The notes under the pieces are model-generated. The model saw nothing but the letters and a program-made list of their open reading frames with translations. It was not told where the DNA came from and ran no database searches. Of a stretch of DNA of 64,000 nucleotides, positions 8,207 through 17,334 are shown one piece after another. This DNA is from an uncultured Prevotella sp. Its GTDB lineage: Bacteria; Bacteroidota; Bacteroidia; Bacteroidales; Bacteroidaceae. The stretch is taken from the NCBI GenBank assembly GCA_900322035.1, contig ONYL01000002.1, positions 1 to 64,000 on the forward strand, written 5' to 3'. Within the stretch, counting starts at the first letter, position 1, and every line of letters starts with the position of its first letter. The translations under genes were made by a program, and so were the position numbers.

Positions 8207-9247
8207 ATGAACGATCAACCTACCAAAACGCCACAGAACATCACTATGCGCGACATTGCCGAACACTTCGGCGTATCGGTCGCGACCGTATCGCGCGCGC
8301 TGAGCGACAACCCTCGTATCAGCAAGGAGCGTCGCAAGGAAATACAGACTTATGCTCAAGAAAATAATTTCTTCCCCAACGTCATCGGCGAGCAGTTGCG
8401 ACACGCCCGCGTTAAATCTACCAAGCTCATCGGCGTCATCCTGCCGCAGCTTCCCCACTTCTATTTTTCCACCATCCTCAGCGGCATTGAGGAGGAAGCC
8501 TATTCCAGAGGATACCTTGTGGTGGTGGCGCAGAGCAACGAGCGATTTGAGCGCGAAAAGAAAATCTGTGAGGCGTTCTATAAAAACAAGGTCTGTGGCG
8601 TCATTGTGTCACAGGCTAAAAACACCCAACAATACGACCACTTCAAGAAACTGATGCAAAACGGGATTCCCTTGGTATTCTACGACCGCATTTGCACAGG
8701 CGTGGAGGCCTCGCGCGTGGTGGTGGACGACTACATGGGCGCCTTCACTGCCGTGCAGCACCTCATCGAGACGGGTTGCCACAACATTATGTTCTACAAC
8801 TCACCGGTGACAATGGAGATCTCCAAGAACCGCTTCAACGGCTACCACGACGCTCTGATGAAATACGGGATGGAGGTGCACAAGGAGAACGTGCGCATCT
8901 GCGACAACCGCGACAACGCTGAGATCATCACACCCGCCATCATGGAGATGGAGCCACGACCCGATGCTTTCTTCGCCGTCAACGACGACACGGCCATCGG
9001 CATCCTGCAAACGGTGAAGCGCATGGGCTACCGTGTGCCCGACGACGTGAGTATCTGCGGATTCACCAACGGCGAGCGAGCCATCGCCTGCGACCCTATG
9101 CTCACCACCGTGGAGCAGCGCGGAAGACGAGTGGGCGAAGAGGCCGCCAACATTCTTATTAATAAGGTAGAGGGACTCTCCCCTCTCGACAAGGTGGAAC
9201 GCCGCGTGGTCAGAACAAAGCTCATCATCCGCGGGACTACAAGATAA
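8207..9247 (+). CDS. LacI-family transcriptional regulator
   Basis: A 346-residue LacI/GalR-family regulator. The N-terminal HTH is clear (MRDIAEHFGVSVATVSRALSDNPRISKERRKEI, about residues 14-46), followed by the hinge region and a periplasmic-binding-protein-like sensor domain (LIGVILPQLPHFYFSTILSGIEEEA ... VVDDYMGAFTAVQHLI ... PDAFFAVNDDTAIGILQ ... VSICGFTNGE ... TTVEQRGRRVGEEAANILI). The start was chosen at 8207 because the longer frame begins with a TTG that overlaps the probable -7 box. It most likely senses a sugar taken in by the neighbouring transporters and controls susC, itself, or both, through the palindrome at 8079. Confidence 0.95.
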   Translation: MNDQPTKTPQNITMRDIAEHFGVSVATVSRALSDNPRISKERRKEIQTYAQENNFFPNVIGEQLRHARVKSTKLIGVILPQLPHFYFSTILSGIEEEAYSRGYLVVVAQSNERFEREKKICEAFYKNKVCGVIVSQAKNTQQYDHFKKLMQNGIPLVFYDRICTGVEASRVVVDDYMGAFTAVQHLIETGCHNIMFYNSPVTMEISKNRFNGYHDALMKYGMEVHKENVRICDNRDNAEIITPAIMEMEPRPDAFFAVNDDTAIGILQTVKRMGYRVPDDVSICGFTNGERAIACDPMLTTVEQRGRRVGEEAANILINKVEGLSPLDKVERRVVRTKLIIRGTTR

Positions 9248-9343
9248 TGCATAACGCACTATGGCAAAGGGAACAGACTGCTTTCCGCCTATTGCAATGG
9301 ATTATGCACAACACCATCAACAGCAAATAAAACAGGACACAAC

Positions 9344-10672
9344 ATGAATAAAGAATTAAAAAAGAAGCCTTTTCTCGATTTCTGGTCGCTGTGGAATCTG
9401 AGCTTCGGATTCTTCGGCGTGCAAATCGCCTACGCGCTTCAGAGCGCAAACATCTCACGCATTTTCGCCACACTCGGTGCCGACCCCCACAACCTCAGCT
9501 ATTTCTGGATCCTCCCACCGCTCATGGGCATCATCGTGCAGCCCATCGTGGGCTCGCTCTCCGACAAGACCTGGTGGCACGGCGGACGGCGCATCCCCTA
9601 CCTCTTCATTGGAGCCACCGTGGCAGTGCTCGTGATGTGCCTGCTGCCCAACGCGGGCTCGCTCGGACTCACCGTCAGCGGGGCCATGACGTTCGGACTC
9701 ATCGCTCTGATGTTTCTCGACACCAACATCAACATGGCCATGCAGCCCTTCAAGATGCTTGTGGGCGACATGGTCAACGAGGAGCAGAAGGCCAGAGCCT
9801 ACTCCATCCAGTCGTTTCTCTGCAACGCGGGCAGTGTGGCCGGCTATCTTTTTCCCTTCATTTTCACTTTCCTGGGCATCAGCAATGTAGCTCCGAAGGG
9901 CGTTGTCCCCGACTCGGTCATCTGGTCGTTCTATGTGGGCGCGGCCATTCTCATTCTCTGCGTCATCTACACCACACTGAAGGTGCACGAGTGGAATCCT
10001 AAGGAATACGCTGAATACAACGGCGTGAAGCAAGAGGTGGAAGACAAGGAGAAGGACTCGGCCAATTGGCTCGTGCTGCTGAAAAACGCTCCCGCAACCT
10101 TCTGGAAGGTGGGACTGGTGCAATTCTTCTGCTGGGCGGCCTTCCTCTACATGTGGAACTACTCCACGGGTGCCATTGCCGAAACCGTTTGGAATGTCAC
10201 CGACCCGAAGTCGGCTGAGTTCCAGGAGGCCGGCAACTGGGTAGGCGTGCTCTTCGCCGTGCAGGCCGTGGGCAGCGTCATCTGGGCTGCAGCACTGCCT
10301 CAGTTCAAGAATACCAAGTTGGCCTACGCCGTGAGCCTTATCATCGGCGGTATCGGCTTCGCCATCATCCCATTCCTCCACAACCAGTATCTGCAGTTTA
10401 TCCCCTATCTGCTCATCGGCTGCGGCTGGGCCGCCATGCTTGCCATGCCCTTCACCTTCGTCACCAACGCCCTGCAGGGCTACGGTCACATGGGTGCTTA
10501 CTTAGGACTCTTCAACGGCACGATCTGCGTGCCGCAAATCGTCGCCGCTCTCTGTGGCGGTCTCTTCCTTACACTCGTAGGCAGCCACCAAAGCGACATG
10601 ATGATCGTATCCGGTATCTTCCTGATTATCGGTGCCATCTGCGTGAAATTCATCGGGGGCGAGAAAAAGTAA
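9344..10672 (+). CDS. MFS sugar transporter (SLC45/MalT-like)
   Basis: A 442-residue inner-membrane transporter with about 12 hydrophobic segments. Features seen: FWSLWNLSFGFFGVQIAYALQ at the N-terminus, the loop motif GSLSDKTWWHGGRRIPY between TM2 and TM3, and LDTNINMAMQPFKMLVGDMVNEEQ with charged residues typical of SLC45-like maltose/sucrose symporters. It follows the LacI gene by 96 bp on the same strand and ends in a strong terminator. Expected role: carrying di- or oligosaccharides from periplasm to cytoplasm, the step after SusC/D import. Maltose or glucose are the usual substrates in Bacteroidales, but substrate cannot be read from sequence. Confidence 0.85.
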   Translation: MNKELKKKPFLDFWSLWNLSFGFFGVQIAYALQSANISRIFATLGADPHNLSYFWILPPLMGIIVQPIVGSLSDKTWWHGGRRIPYLFIGATVAVLVMCLLPNAGSLGLTVSGAMTFGLIALMFLDTNINMAMQPFKMLVGDMVNEEQKARAYSIQSFLCNAGSVAGYLFPFIFTFLGISNVAPKGVVPDSVIWSFYVGAAILILCVIYTTLKVHEWNPKEYAEYNGVKQEVEDKEKDSANWLVLLKNAPATFWKVGLVQFFCWAAFLYMWNYSTGAIAETVWNVTDPKSAEFQEAGNWVGVLFAVQAVGSVIWAAALPQFKNTKLAYAVSLIIGGIGFAIIPFLHNQYLQFIPYLLIGCGWAAMLAMPFTFVTNALQGYGHMGAYLGLFNGTICVPQIVAALCGGLFLTLVGSHQSDMMIVSGIFLIIGAICVKFIGGEKK

Positions 10673-10731
10673 TTATAGTCAGGAGTTGCGGATTCGCGCA
10701 ACCAATTATACAAAATCCATGATAAGAGTTT

Positions 10732-10766
10732 CGGCCGGTGCAGGGTAAACTGCACCGGCCGTTTTG
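10732..10766 (+). terminator. Rho-independent terminator after the MFS transporter
   Basis: CGGCCGGTGCAG (10732-10743) pairs perfectly with CTGCACCGGCCG (10750-10761) over a 6-nt loop and is followed by TTTTGTT. It closes the lacI-MFS transcription unit. Confidence 0.9.
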
Positions 10767-10903
10767 TTGACAACTATTCATTTCAACCAAAGCGTTAAAC
10801 TACAACCATAAACGTGACTAAGCCGCACATGTATCAACCAAATATAAAAGTAATGTTTAACCGGGTCAACCAACATTAAAAATAAGGCTTAAAGTAGTCA
10901 AAC

Positions 10904-11057
10904 GCTGCGGCGGAAGCCACACGATGATGCGGCGGTCGCCACACCACGCTGCGGCAGTAGTCACACGATGATGCGGCGGAAGCCTCACGACGCTGCGGCG
11001 GAAGCCTCACGACGCTGCAGCAGTAGCCACACAAGACCGCGGCGGTCGCCACGATCA
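10904..11057. repeat. 22-bp-period tandem array (array B, 7 units)
   Basis: Seven direct units of exactly 22 bp start at 10904, 10926, 10948, 10970, 10992, 11014 and 11036. The core is GCGGCGGAAGCC or GCGGCAGTAGTC followed by a CACGA segment. Because 22 is not a multiple of 3, the open frame seen across it on the minus strand is probably a by-product. The remaining bases around it (10767-10903 and 11058-11376) contain no gene I can support; 11086-11307 is open for 73 codons but has no recognisable features. Confidence 0.8.
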
Positions 11058-11376
11058 TCATCATTCGCTTTGATTTTTACAGAGAATGCATCATTGCCAT
11101 GTGGGGCGAGGTAACTGTTCAGCGAATGTCGCTTGCATAATAAAAATAAAGTTCTTCAACGAAGAATTCCTCGAATGTGTATTCGATTCGTTTCATTCGT
11201 TGAGAAAAATGACCGAGGATAGAGCGAGAGGGGGATGCTCTGCAATACGTTACTATATTACATTTCCCGATTTGCTCAGGGAAAGGCCCCCGTGGGGAAC
11301 TGAATAGCTACAGGGCGTGGAACAACATGATACTGGGGCGCGCAGCCATATTTATGAATTATGAATGACAAATGTT

Positions 11377-11406
11377 TTGCACTCTGACCGAAAAACTGTA
11401 ATTTTG
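11377..11406 (+). promoter_or_regulatory. Promoter of the GH53 gene
   Basis: TTG at 11377-11379, 19 bp, then TAATTTTG at 11399-11406: a full match to the Bacteroidetes promoter form. The ATG is at 11432. Confidence 0.75.
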
Positions 11407-11431
11407 TGAGCAAAACAAAATACAACCCGAA

Positions 11432-12694
11432 ATGAAAACATTCCATTACCTCTTGGCGACGCTGCTCTCGGCATTCGCCCTCACTTCCTCCGCCCAAAAA
11501 CTCGCGGGCGGCGACATCTCTCTCCTGCCCTCCTACGAAGAAAAGGGTGCACAATACTTTGACCACTATGGCAATGCCATCCCATCCCTGCTGCCCTTCT
11601 TGAAAGAACAGGGGTGGAACGCCATGCGCGTGCGTCTCTTCGTCGATCCCGCCAACGCCACCGAGGAGGAGAAGAGGCAAGGCGTGGTGCAAAACTTAGA
11701 CTACGTGAAGCCGCTGGCCAAGCGCATCAAGGATGAGGGCTTCAAGCTCATCCTCGACTTCCACTATTCCGACACATGGGCCGACCCCGCCAAGCAATGG
11801 ACTCCTGCCGACTGGCAATTGCTCGGCGACAACAGCCTGGGAAACCAACTTTACGAATACACCAAAGACGCCTTGCAGCAATTGAAAGACGCCGGTGCCA
11901 CCCCAGACTACATTCAGACGGGCAACGAGATATCCTTTGGCATGCTCTGGGGCGCACGCGGCACCCAGGACAACCGTTGCTACACCAACAGTCCCGCAGC
12001 CAACTGGACACGCTTCACCACCCTGCTCCGCCAGGCCACAAAAGCCTGCCGCGAGGTTTGCCCCGATGCTAAGGTCATCCTCCACTCCGAGCGAAGTTGC
12101 GACCCGACGGTATTGCTCGACTTCATGAGCCGCATGCAGAAGGCCGGCGTTGACTACGACGTGTTGGGACTGAGCTACTATCCTTATTTCCACGGCTCGC
12201 TCACCACACTCTCTTCCACCCTCTCACAAGTGGAGAACAGCTACAGCGAAAAGAAAATCATGATTGTCGAGACGGGTTATCCCGCCCACTGGGCCATCAG
12301 CGGCTCCACCTACGACTTCTCATCCACCTATCCCTATACCGACGAGGGACAGAAGAACTTCACCGACGACCTCATCGCCACGCTCAACCGGCACGCCAAC
12401 GTGACGGGACTCTTCTGGTGGTGGCCCGAAGCCAACGAATACGGCATTGACTGGCAGAACGCCGTGACATCGGGCTGGTACAACAGCACGCTCTTCGACA
12501 ACCAGACAGGCCGGGCCTACAGCTCGCTGAGTGAGCTGAAAAACTTTGTCGGCGATCCCACGGCCATCCATTCAGCCACCACTGCGCCCCGTGGCGCCGG
12601 CAACAACTGCTGCTACGATTTCTCGGGCAGGGCAGTTGGGCAGCAGCCCAACTGCCTATATATCAGGGGCGGAAAGAAATACGTTGCCCGATAA
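11432..12694 (+). CDS. GH53 endo-beta-1,4-galactanase, secreted
   Basis: A 420-residue glycoside hydrolase family 53 enzyme, which cuts beta-1,4-galactan side chains of pectin (arabinogalactan type I). A signal peptide spans about 1-22 (ending TSSAQ). The barrel shows MRVRLFVDPAN, LILDFHYSDTWADP, QTGNEISFG with the predicted acid/base Glu166, ILHSERSCDP, and IMIVETGYP with the predicted nucleophile Glu280, then GLFWWWPEANEYG. The last 30 residues are separate from the barrel and end YIRGGKKYVAR after a DFSGR motif, like the short C-terminal tails common on Prevotella secreted proteins and possibly a type IX sorting or anchoring tail. It has its own promoter, 760 bp from the transporter gene. 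Confidence 0.93.
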   Translation: MKTFHYLLATLLSAFALTSSAQKLAGGDISLLPSYEEKGAQYFDHYGNAIPSLLPFLKEQGWNAMRVRLFVDPANATEEEKRQGVVQNLDYVKPLAKRIKDEGFKLILDFHYSDTWADPAKQWTPADWQLLGDNSLGNQLYEYTKDALQQLKDAGATPDYIQTGNEISFGMLWGARGTQDNRCYTNSPAANWTRFTTLLRQATKACREVCPDAKVILHSERSCDPTVLLDFMSRMQKAGVDYDVLGLSYYPYFHGSLTTLSSTLSQVENSYSEKKIMIVETGYPAHWAISGSTYDFSSTYPYTDEGQKNFTDDLIATLNRHANVTGLFWWWPEANEYGIDWQNAVTSGWYNSTLFDNQTGRAYSSLSELKNFVGDPTAIHSATTAPRGAGNNCCYDFSGRAVGQQPNCLYIRGGKKYVAR

Positions 12695-12722
12695 CGGCCT
12701 GCCGCAGTTTTTCCTCCCATCC

Positions 12723-12780
12723 GCACACACGCAAAGCAGGGCGCATATTTTTCAATATGCGCCCTGCTTTGCGTGTGTGC
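12723..12780. terminator. Perfect 27-bp hairpin between convergent genes
   Basis: 12723-12749 is perfectly complementary to 12754-12780 with a 4-nt TTTC loop. It lies between the GH53 gene and the convergent kinase gene and probably ends both transcripts. Unlike classic terminators it lacks a T-run right after the stem on either strand, and the stem is unusually long. Confidence 0.7.
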
Positions 12781-12787
12781 CTGAGAA

Positions 12788-14458
12788 TCAATATTTAAAT
12801 GAGCTTCCTCCCAAGAACTCCCGCAGCAGACTCGTCGGCGGTACGTCGCGATAGGGAATGGGCTTGATGTATTTCAGGAATTTCAGCAGTCGATAAGCCT
12901 CCGAATACTCCTCACAGCTTTCGGGCACCTGCTCCAACAGCGGCTCGGCCTGCTGCTTGATCACGGCCAGCTCGAAAAGCATCGCGCTGTTGAATACGGC
13001 ATCGGCATTCTCCTGGAACGGGAATATCCACTTGTTCTCCCCCTTGCGCACCGAAGGCCAGCGGTGGATGGTCTCCTGGGCGTTCACGCCACGATATTTG
13101 TAATCGCGGATAATGCGGCGGAGCAGACGGTTGTCGGTCGTTGGGATATAGTTGTGGTCGTCGAGCAGAATGGTGGTCAGCGCCGAAACGTAGACACGGA
13201 AAATCTGATTGTCCGGTATCTGCGAGGTCAACTCGGGGTTCAGCGCGTGAATGCCTTCTACGACGAGCACGTTGTCCGGATTCATCTTCAGTTTCTTACC
13301 GCTTTTCTCGCTCACGCCCGTCTGGAAGTTATACTTCGGCAACTCCACTTCCTCGCCCCTGAAGAGCGCGTTGAATTGCTCGTTGATGAGCTTGAGGTTC
13401 AGGGCGTAGATGCTCTCATAGTCGTATTCCCCATTCTCGTCCTTCGGCGTATGCTCACGGTCGACAAAGTAGTCGTCGAGCGAAATCTGCAATGGCTTCA
13501 GTCCGTTGGTCATGAGCTGTATCGAGAGGCGCTTGCAGGTCGTGGTCTTTCCCGAGCTTGAAGGCCCTGCCAACAGCACGAGCTTCACATTCTTGCGATT
13601 GGCGATCTCGTCGGCTATCGTAGCGATTTTCTTCTCCTGCAGGGCCTCGCTGATGTTGATGAGGTCGGTGGCATGACCGTGTTCAACAAACTTGTTGAAG
13701 TCGCCCACAGTGCGCACGCCCATAATGCGCTGCCATCGGTGGTGCTCCTTGAAGATCTCAAACATCTTGTCCTGATGGGTCATCTCGGGCAAAACGGCCG
13801 GATTCTTCTTGTCGGGAATGCGGAGCAGCATTCCGTCGAAATATTTCTCCACGCCAAAAAGATACAACTTCTTCGTGTTGGTCAGAAGCGATCCATAATA
13901 ATAGTCCACATAGTCGTCGATCTGATAATAGGTGGTGTAGAGTTGTCCGTAACTGGAAAGGAGTTTGACTTTGGCCTCATCGCCCTTCTCGCGAAACATC
14001 TTCACGGCCTCCTCGGTGGGCACCTCGTGGCGCGTGATGGGTATGTGGGCATCGATGATTTCCTGCATACGGCGGCGTACGGCATCAACGTCCTCCAAAG
14101 TCACAGCATGTCCCAGCTCCAAGTCCACATAGTAGCCGTTGGACACCGGAATGTCGATGATCACTTCCGAATGGGGATAAAGGTCGTGGACGGCCTTGCA
14201 CAAGACAAAGAATAGCGATCGCGTATAGCAACGCATGCCCGAATCCTCCCTCATATCAAGAAACTCCACGTCTTTGTTGTGGTAGAGACGATAGTGCAGA
14301 CCCTCCACCTTATTGTTTACCTTGGCACAAATCGGCCCAAAAGTCATTTCGAGCCCACTGGTCTTAAATGCCTCTGAGAGCGTGCTGCCCGTCGGCACCG
14401 ACAGGGTCTGACCGTTGTTCTTACAACGTATCTGTACTTCTTTTGCGTTCATAGCCAT
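12788..14458 (-). CDS. Nucleoside (uridine) kinase family protein with N-terminal TGS/ThrRS-like domains
   Basis: A 556-residue protein. The N-terminus (about 5-70) is TGS-like (VQIRCKNNGQTLSVPTGSTLSEAFKTSG), followed by a region like the threonyl-tRNA synthetase second domain (DSGMRCYTRSLFFVLCKAVHDLYP). The C-terminal half is a P-loop uridine-kinase-type domain with Walker A GPSSSGKTT at about 298-306, LKPLQISLDDYFVDREHTP, and VLVVEGIHALNPEL. This fusion is widespread in Bacteroidales and annotated as a nucleoside kinase; it probably phosphorylates a nucleoside, but the role of the tRNA-synthetase-like part is unknown. Convergent with GH53. Confidence 0.85.
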   Translation of the reverse strand: MAMNAKEVQIRCKNNGQTLSVPTGSTLSEAFKTSGLEMTFGPICAKVNNKVEGLHYRLYHNKDVEFLDMREDSGMRCYTRSLFFVLCKAVHDLYPHSEVIIDIPVSNGYYVDLELGHAVTLEDVDAVRRRMQEIIDAHIPITRHEVPTEEAVKMFREKGDEAKVKLLSSYGQLYTTYYQIDDYVDYYYGSLLTNTKKLYLFGVEKYFDGMLLRIPDKKNPAVLPEMTHQDKMFEIFKEHHRWQRIMGVRTVGDFNKFVEHGHATDLINISEALQEKKIATIADEIANRKNVKLVLLAGPSSSGKTTTCKRLSIQLMTNGLKPLQISLDDYFVDREHTPKDENGEYDYESIYALNLKLINEQFNALFRGEEVELPKYNFQTGVSEKSGKKLKMNPDNVLVVEGIHALNPELTSQIPDNQIFRVYVSALTTILLDDHNYIPTTDNRLLRRIIRDYKYRGVNAQETIHRWPSVRKGENKWIFPFQENADAVFNSAMLFELAVIKQQAEPLLEQVPESCEEYSEAYRLLKFLKYIKPIPYRDVPPTSLLREFLGGSSFKY

Positions 14459-14924
14459 TTTTCTTTAATTTTTCCTCGGCTCCTTCGCCGATGATAAAGG
14501 TCGGGTAAAGGTAGCAAAAATCCTGCAACATCAGGCAAAAAACATCAGACATTTCTGTGAAAATTCCGAAAAAAGAACCTTTTCATGCCCAAAACGATCG
14601 AAAACAGCCTGCAGCCAAGCCCTTCCCCAGGAGTGCCTCATCGCCTCAGCACATCTGCGCCATCCATCATCGGCATGGGCACCGGCTCCATACCCCAAAG
14701 AACTGCTCCCACAGCCAAGGAAAAAACGCCGAAAAGGCATCACAATAAATAGACAAGACTCGCTCAGGATAATACCGACAGCACCCTCTTTCCCCATGAA
14801 AACAATCCATCAGAAAAAGGAATCAAAGCAACTGCCACAAAAAAAACCAAGTATGAAAGCTAAAGATATTCTTTTTTTTCGTATATTTGCAACACAATTG
14901 TAATATCGAATACAACACAACTAT
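14459..14924. other. 466-bp divergent intergenic region without a gene
   Basis: It separates the kinase (minus) from the Na/Pi symporter (plus). A -7-like box TATATTTG lies at 14882-14889. Open frames here are short, A/C-rich and lack recognisable motifs; I see no RNA gene. Confidence 0.5.
14882..14889 (+). promoter_or_regulatory. Candidate -7 element of the Na/Pi symporter gene
   Basis: TATATTTG matches TAnnTTTG and lies 35 bp before the ATG at 14925. No -33 TTG at the proper distance. Confidence 0.5.
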
Positions 14925-16676
14925 ATGACAACGAGCACTTATCTGCTTATCTTCTGCAAGATATTGGGATCGCTTGCCCTATTGATCTACGGAATGAAGA
15001 TCATGAGCGAAGCCCTGCAAAAGATGGCCGGATCACAACTGCGGCATATCCTGGCCGCAATGACAACCAACCGTTTCACAGGCATGCTTACGGGTACTTT
15101 CATTACCTGTGCCGTGCAATCCTCATCGGCAACCACCGTGATGACCGTGAGTTTTGTCAATGCCGGACTCCTGACCCTGGCCCAAGCCATTTCGGTCATC
15201 ATGGGTGCCAACATCGGCACGACACTCACCGCCTGGATCATGTCGTTAGGCTACAACGTAGACCTCACCGTGGTGGTCTTCCCCGCATTCTTCCTCGGCA
15301 TCATCCTCATCTACAGCAAGAGCAAGCGCTATTTCGGCGATTTCCTTTTCGGCATAGCCTTCTTGTTTTTCGCCCTGGTGCTCCTCAGCACCGCCGGAAA
15401 GGAACTCGACCTCGAACACAATCCTGAGGCAATGGCTTTCTTCTCCTCGTTCGACGTCAACAGCCATTGGTCCATCATCGCTTTCGTCCTGATCGGCACC
15501 GCCATCACCTGCATCGTGCAAAGTTCTGCCGCCGTGATGGCCATCACCATCCTGCTTTGCTCCACGGGCGTCCTGCCAATCTATCTTGGCATTGCGCTGG
15601 TGTTGGGAGAGAACATCGGCACGACGGCCACGGCCAACCTCGCTGCCCTTGGCGCCAACACGCAGGCCCGCCGCGCGGCCTTGGCTCACTTGCTGTTCAA
15701 TGTGTTCGGTGTGATTTGGGTGCTCTGTCTGTTCTATCCCTTCGTCAATTTCGTCTGCTCGCTCGTGGGCTACGACCCCACCGGCACAGGCTATACCACG
15801 GCACAGAAGGCCAAGCTGCTGCCCATCGTGTTAGCCGCCTTCCACACCTGCTTCAACGTCATCAATACAGGCGTACTCATCTGGTTTATCCCACAGTTGG
15901 AAAAAGCCGTGTGCTACTTCATCAAGCCTAAGGCCAATGCCGAGGACGACGACTTCCGCCTGCGCTTCATCCAGGTGGGCATCATGAAGACTCCGGAACT
16001 CTCTGTGCTGGAAGCTCAGAAAGAGATTCAGAGTTTCGGCGAACGAATCCAGCGCATGTTTGGCATGGTGCGCGAACTGCTGCAGGAAAAAGATGAGCAA
16101 AAATTTACCAAGATATTCGCCCGAATAGAGAAATACGAAGGCATCAGCGACAAGATGGAAATAGAGATTGCCCGCTATCTTGACCAAGTGAGCGATGCTC
16201 ACCTCAGCGACGACACGAAAGGCAAGATACGCGCCATGCTTCGTGAAATCTCCGAAATTGAGAGCATTGGCGACAGCTGCTTCAACATGGCACGCACCAT
16301 CAACCGCAAACGCAAAGGCAAGGAAGACTTTGTTGAGCACCAGTACGACGAGATTCACCAAATGTTTGAACTCACCGACGATGCCCTGACACAGATGAAC
16401 TCCCTCCTCACCAACCGGCGAGAAGCAGGTGATGTCAACCGTTCGTTCAATATCGAAAAGGAAATCAACAGCTATCGGAATCAGCTGAGAACAGAGAACA
16501 TCAATGCTGTCAACAACCACGAGTACGACTACGGCATCGGCACGATGTTTATGGACTTGATCCAGGAATGCGAGAAACTCGGCGACTACGTAGTGAATGT
16601 CGTCGAAGCCCGAATGGGTGTGCGCGAGCCGGAACCCGAGGATTCCATGCCATCAAAGATAGCCATGGCCTCCTGA
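14925..16676 (+). CDS. Na/Pi-cotransporter (NptA/YjbB-type) with PhoU-like C-terminal domain
   Basis: A 583-residue inner-membrane protein. Two inverted hydrophobic halves each carry the family QSS motif: TCAVQSSSATTVMTV near residue 65 and TCIVQSSAAVMAIT near 200; GANIGTTLTAW and GENIGTTATANLAALG follow them. About residues 345-565 form a soluble PhoU-like helical region (GERIQRMFGMVRELLQEKDEQ ... LREISEIESIGDSCFNMARTINRKRKGK ... MDLIQECEKLGDYVVNVVEAR). It is predicted to move phosphate with sodium, the PhoU part tuning activity. Single gene, ended by a strong hairpin. Confidence 0.9.
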   Translation: MTTSTYLLIFCKILGSLALLIYGMKIMSEALQKMAGSQLRHILAAMTTNRFTGMLTGTFITCAVQSSSATTVMTVSFVNAGLLTLAQAISVIMGANIGTTLTAWIMSLGYNVDLTVVVFPAFFLGIILIYSKSKRYFGDFLFGIAFLFFALVLLSTAGKELDLEHNPEAMAFFSSFDVNSHWSIIAFVLIGTAITCIVQSSAAVMAITILLCSTGVLPIYLGIALVLGENIGTTATANLAALGANTQARRAALAHLLFNVFGVIWVLCLFYPFVNFVCSLVGYDPTGTGYTTAQKAKLLPIVLAAFHTCFNVINTGVLIWFIPQLEKAVCYFIKPKANAEDDDFRLRFIQVGIMKTPELSVLEAQKEIQSFGERIQRMFGMVRELLQEKDEQKFTKIFARIEKYEGISDKMEIEIARYLDQVSDAHLSDDTKGKIRAMLREISEIESIGDSCFNMARTINRKRKGKEDFVEHQYDEIHQMFELTDDALTQMNSLLTNRREAGDVNRSFNIEKEINSYRNQLRTENINAVNNHEYDYGIGTMFMDLIQECEKLGDYVVNVVEARMGVREPEPEDSMPSKIAMAS

Positions 16677-16717
16677 CGGTCTGAAAGTTCTAAAAAAACA
16701 TATCTATATCTATACGC

Positions 16718-16766
16718 TTGATGCCTTGCAGGGCCAGTCTGACTGACGAATCCTGCAAGGCATCAA
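16718..16766. terminator. 15-bp perfect hairpin with a nested hairpin loop
   Basis: TTGATGCCTTGCAGG (16718-16732) pairs with 16752-16766. The loop itself holds CAGTC-T-GACTG (16735-16745). It lies between the convergent Na/Pi symporter and the small secreted protein and probably serves as a terminator in both directions. Confidence 0.7.
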
Positions 16767-16787
16767 ACATTTTGGTCTCAACTCACC

Positions 16788-17183
16788 CTATTTCTTTCCG
16801 GAAAACAACCCACGGAAAAAGCCATTCACCTTGGCTCCCACTTTGCTGCCGCTGCTCTGCACCTTGTCACTGGTGCTGTCGGCTTTCCGCGTAGCCTTGC
16901 GACTGGCACGCTGGCGCAGGTAGCGGGTGCGATATTCCGTATAGTCCTCTATCTGGTTGGCATTCATCAGCGGCTTATAAGTATTATGATATTGGATGGT
17001 CAGCTCGTCAAATACCGAATCATTGTAAGCAATCAAGCGGTCAGAAGGTTGCTTGTCAAGCCAAGCCTGACTGACAAACGCTTTATAGCGATTGACAAAC
17101 GCCTGTGCACTCTGCGCTTGTGATCCGATGGAAATCATCAATGCTGCGGCCACGAGGACCGCTTTAATTCTATTCTGCTTCAT
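16788..17183 (-). CDS. Small secreted protein of unknown function
   Basis: A 131-residue protein that I do not recognise as a named family. A signal peptide is clear (MKQNRIKAVLVAAALMISIGSQAQ). The mature part is short and helical with NRYKAFVSQAWLDKQPSDRLIAYNDSVFDELTIQYHNTYKPL, then a basic region (RYLRQRASRKATRKADS) and a Gly/Lys-rich end (KVGAKVNGFFRGLFSGKK). The start at 17183 was chosen over the upstream ATG at 17213 because that ATG overlaps the -7 box (17211-17218). Likely periplasmic or surface-associated. Confidence 0.75.
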   Translation of the reverse strand: MKQNRIKAVLVAAALMISIGSQAQSAQAFVNRYKAFVSQAWLDKQPSDRLIAYNDSVFDELTIQYHNTYKPLMNANQIEDYTEYRTRYLRQRASRKATRKADSTSDKVQSSGSKVGAKVNGFFRGLFSGKK

Positions 17184-17210
17184 AATGTCTCTGCTTTCAA
17201 ATTCTTGCGA

Positions 17211-17241
17211 CAAAGATAAGGCTTTTCAAATGAACAGCCAA
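17211..17241 (-). promoter_or_regulatory. Promoter of the small secreted protein gene
   Basis: On the minus strand TTG (17239-17241), 20 bp, then TATCTTTG (17211-17218): full match to the Bacteroidetes promoter form. It fixes the translation start at 17183. Confidence 0.75.
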
Positions 17242-17334
17242 TTCCATTTAGATTTTTTATCGTATTTTCAAGTAATGCAGAAAGACAGTGAGCCTTTCTT
17301 CAAAACTGTGCGGTCCAACACCTAAAGGGGATAT

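Noticed and set aside
10876..11064. Minus-strand open frame through the 22-bp array
   Set aside because: The 22-bp period does not keep a reading frame, so the frame is a by-product of the repeat; no RBS or motifs.
11086..11307. 73-codon frame before the GH53 promoter
   Set aside because: No RBS, no motifs, and no promoter I can support.
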